Program-made: the position numbers and the translations under genes
Shown: one piece after another, positions 32,571-34,145 of the stretch
Layout: each line of letters starts with the position of its first letter
Numbering within the stretch: position 1 is the first letter of the stretch
Assembly: GCA_012839385.1 (NCBI GenBank)
Contig: DUNL01000134.1
Location: forward strand, 1 to 34,145
DNA length: 34,145 nucleotides
Origin: Clostridiaceae bacterium
GTDB lineage: Bacteria > Bacillota > Clostridia > Saccharofermentanales > DTU023
Reading direction: 5' to 3'
The notes under the pieces: generated by a model
What the model was told of the DNA's origin: nothing
What the model saw: the letters and a program-made list of their open reading frames with translations, nothing else
Database searches by the model: none

Positions 32571-33909
32571 ACCAACTGAAGAACAATTGGCTCTCGCGCG
32601 TCGACAACCCTTAGCGTTTCGTATGGCTCCACAAAGCATAACTGAGGTTGTAGGGCAATCTCATCTTCTAGCCGAAGGCAAAATGCTAAGGCGTATGATT
32701 GAGGCTGATCGCCTGTCCACAATTATCTTGTTCGGACCACCGGGGACAGGGAAGACCTCCCTAGCACGTGTGATTGCCAGAACTACTCAATACAATTTTA
32801 AAAAGTTGAATGCTGTTACTTCCGGTGTCGCTGATATTAAGAGAATAGTTAGTGAGGCCGAGAATCCGCTACTGACCCCGGAAGGCAGAACCATACTTTT
32901 TATTGATGAGATACATCGCTTTAATAAAGCGCAACAAGACGCGCTTCTGCCTCATGTAGAGAGCGGTACTTTAACTTTAATTGGCGCTACCACGGAGAAT
33001 CCTTTTTTTGAGGTGAATAAAGCGCTAATTTCACGTTCCACGGTCTTTCAACTCTATCCGCTTGAAAAAGAAGACATAATTGTCCTATTAAGAAGGGCCT
33101 TAGCGGATCCGGATCGAGGTTATGGCTTTCTGGATATCAATATAAGCGAAGAAAGCTTGGACTTCGCGGCTTCTCTAGCTAGTGGTGACGCCAGAGTAGC
33201 GCTCAACGCGCTTGATTTGGCTGTGCTGACTACCGATCAGCAAAACGGTAGTATTAATATTGATTTGGATACGATGCGAGACTGCATGCAGAAGAAAGCT
33301 CCTCAGTATGACAAAGCAGGTGAGAACCATTACGATACGATTAGCGCTCTGATAAAATCTATGCGTGGTAGCGATCCCGATGCCGCTCTCCATTATCTTG
33401 CTCGCGCTTTGGAGGCGGGAGAGGATATCGCCTTCATAGCTAGACGCTTGGTGATTCACGCTGCTGAAGATGTTGGCATGGCTAATCCGCAAATCTTACC
33501 TCTCGCGGTAGCTGCCTATCATGCGGTACAGGCAATAGGAATGCCTGAGGCCAGATTGATTCTTGCCCAGGCGGCAGTTGCTATAGCTACCAGCCCGAAA
33601 TCTAATCGATGTTATGTAGGCATAGATAAAGCTTTGGCGGATATCCGGGCAGGAAGTATTCCGGAGATTCCTTTCCATTTGCGCAACGCTCCTCTTAAGG
33701 GGATGTCGGAGCTAGGTTACGGCATGGATTATCAGTATGATCACGACTATCCTCAAGCGATATCGTATCAGAGATTTTTACCGGATAGTTATGAAGAAGG
33801 TAAGTATTATCAACCCTCGGACAGCGGTTATGAAGCGAAAATTAAGAACTGGCTCGCTAAAATACGAAAACTGAGAACCGAGGGCCGGAAGAAAAACATT
33901 GAAAAGTAA
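32557..33909 (+). CDS. rarA: Replication-associated recombination protein RarA (MgsA) AAA+ ATPase
   Basis: A 450-residue clamp-loader-like ATPase that acts at stalled replication forks. It has the N-terminal [21 protein letters not shown], Walker [10 protein letters not shown], Walker [14 protein letters not shown], sensor 1 [12 protein letters not shown], then the tetramerisation and C-terminal MgsA domain ([23 protein letters not shown] cut into segments, [19 protein letters not shown]). Length and motifs are complete. It begins inside the end of glyA. Confidence 0.95.
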   Translation: MTNSKPTEEQLALARRQPLAFRMAPQSITEVVGQSHLLAEGKMLRRMIEADRLSTIILFGPPGTGKTSLARVIARTTQYNFKKLNAVTSGVADIKRIVSEAENPLLTPEGRTILFIDEIHRFNKAQQDALLPHVESGTLTLIGATTENPFFEVNKALISRSTVFQLYPLEKEDIIVLLRRALADPDRGYGFLDINISEESLDFAASLASGDARVALNALDLAVLTTDQQNGSINIDLDTMRDCMQKKAPQYDKAGENHYDTISALIKSMRGSDPDAALHYLARALEAGEDIAFIARRLVIHAAEDVGMANPQILPLAVAAYHAVQAIGMPEARLILAQAAVAIATSPKSNRCYVGIDKALADIRAGSIPEIPFHLRNAPLKGMSELGYGMDYQYDHDYPQAISYQRFLPDSYEEGKYYQPSDSGYEAKIKNWLAKIRKLRTEGRKKNIEK

Positions 33910-33929
33910 CTTGAGTTACTATGAGTAGT

Positions 33930-34145
33930 ATGCACCTAGCTTAATGTTTGATTTAGGAGTAATAAGTATAAATGTCTAATAACTATAAAAATCTTAGGAG
34001 ACGGCTTTAATGAAAAAAGAGCGGATCTATTTTGATCATGCGGCGACAACACGCTCTTTTTTCATTAAAGCCGTCTCCTAAGATTTTTATAGTTATTAGA
34101 CATTTATACTTATTACTCCTAAATCAAACATTAAGCTAGGTGCAT
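33930..34145. repeat. Perfect 94-bp inverted repeat with 28-base loop at the window end
   Basis: Bases 33930-34023 are the exact reverse complement of 34052-34145, with a 28-base loop at 34024-34051. The left arm contains an intergenic region, a ribosome site (TAGGAG) and the start codon of a cysteine desulfurase; the right arm merely repeats it backwards and ends exactly at the last base. A short AGTAAC-TTGA-GTTACT hairpin (33905-33920) just before it carries the rarA stop. The long repeat looks like a fold-back chimera rather than a natural element. Confidence 0.97.
34010..34051 (+). CDS. Second cysteine desulfurase, first 14 codons only (cut by the inverted repeat)
   Basis: ATG 34010 follows TAGGAG (33995-34000). 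The 14 codons encode MKKERIYFDHAATT, the typical NifS/IscS N-terminus (YFDHAATTP). From 34052 the sequence turns into the reverse complement of its own upstream region and reaches a stop within ten codons, so the true gene continues off this sequence. A role in Fe-S assembly or tRNA 2-thiolation (with mnmA) would be typical but cannot be tested here. Confidence 0.72.

Noticed and set aside
34052-34145. Convergent duplicated gene start at the right end
   Set aside because: It is an exact reversed copy with no sequence of its own, best explained as an artefact.
1-34145. CRISPR arrays, rRNA genes, insertion sequences
   Set aside because: No regularly spaced repeats, rRNA-like segments or transposase genes were seen.

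Overview
The window reads as one stretch of a low-to-mid GC Gram-positive chromosome, most likely a member of the Clostridia (Firmicutes/Bacillota). The evidence is the gene order rnc-smc-ftsY-ylxM-ffh-rpsP-khpA-rimM-trmD-rplS-rbgA-rnhB, a Bacillus-type LexA box (GAAC-N4-GTTC) in front of recA, strong Shine-Dalgarno sites, a single-C-terminal-domain ThiI beside a cysteine desulfurase, and YlxM. I cannot name the genus. The left edge cuts a tRNA-Trp(CCA). The right edge is a perfect 94-bp fold-back that looks like an assembly or amplification artefact, so this may be a complete contig.

Region 1 (1-4.4 kb) is an accessory, AT-richer patch directly behind the tRNA-Trp gene. It holds an intact-looking AbiE type IV toxin-antitoxin pair (abiEi-abiEii) with an inverted-repeat operator on its promoter. 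Next come a decayed abiH abortive-infection gene, a decayed NTF2/SnoaL-like gene, and a MNT-HEPN pair. In that pair the nucleotidyltransferase carries an N-terminal DNA-binding-like extension and the HEPN gene has a premature amber codon. It looks like a small defence-gene hotspot in several stages of decay. A 444-bp gene-free stretch with an unusual interleaved pair of inverted repeats closes it.

Region 2 (4.4-16 kb) is core: rnhA, a Nudix hydrolase, ftsK/spoIIIE, folD, cinA, a MurJ-like flippase, then recA (own promoter and SOS box), recX, rimO, pgsA. All genes are on the plus strand and most are tightly packed or overlapping.

Region 3 (16-28 kb) is acpP, a terminator, then rnc-smc-ftsY (dsRNA cleavage, chromosome condensation, SRP receptor), ylxM-ffh (SRP), and the ribosome/tRNA maturation run rpsP-khpA-rimM-trmD-rplS-rbgA, ending with an RNase HII-YraN fusion. 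rplS has a structured leader.

Region 4 (28-34 kb) is a GntR/UTRA regulator with a matching operator, apparently co-transcribed with a cysteine desulfurase and thiI (sulfur transfer to tRNA), then glyA-rarA, and the first 14 codons of a second cysteine desulfurase that runs into the fold-back.

Items most worth following up are the decaying tRNA-linked defence patch with its two operator-like palindromes, the RHH-like/MNT fusion, the interleaved repeat at 4180-4244, the GntR-iscS-thiI operon, the RNase HII-YraN fusion, the altered G4 motif of RbgA, and the terminal 94-bp inverted repeat.
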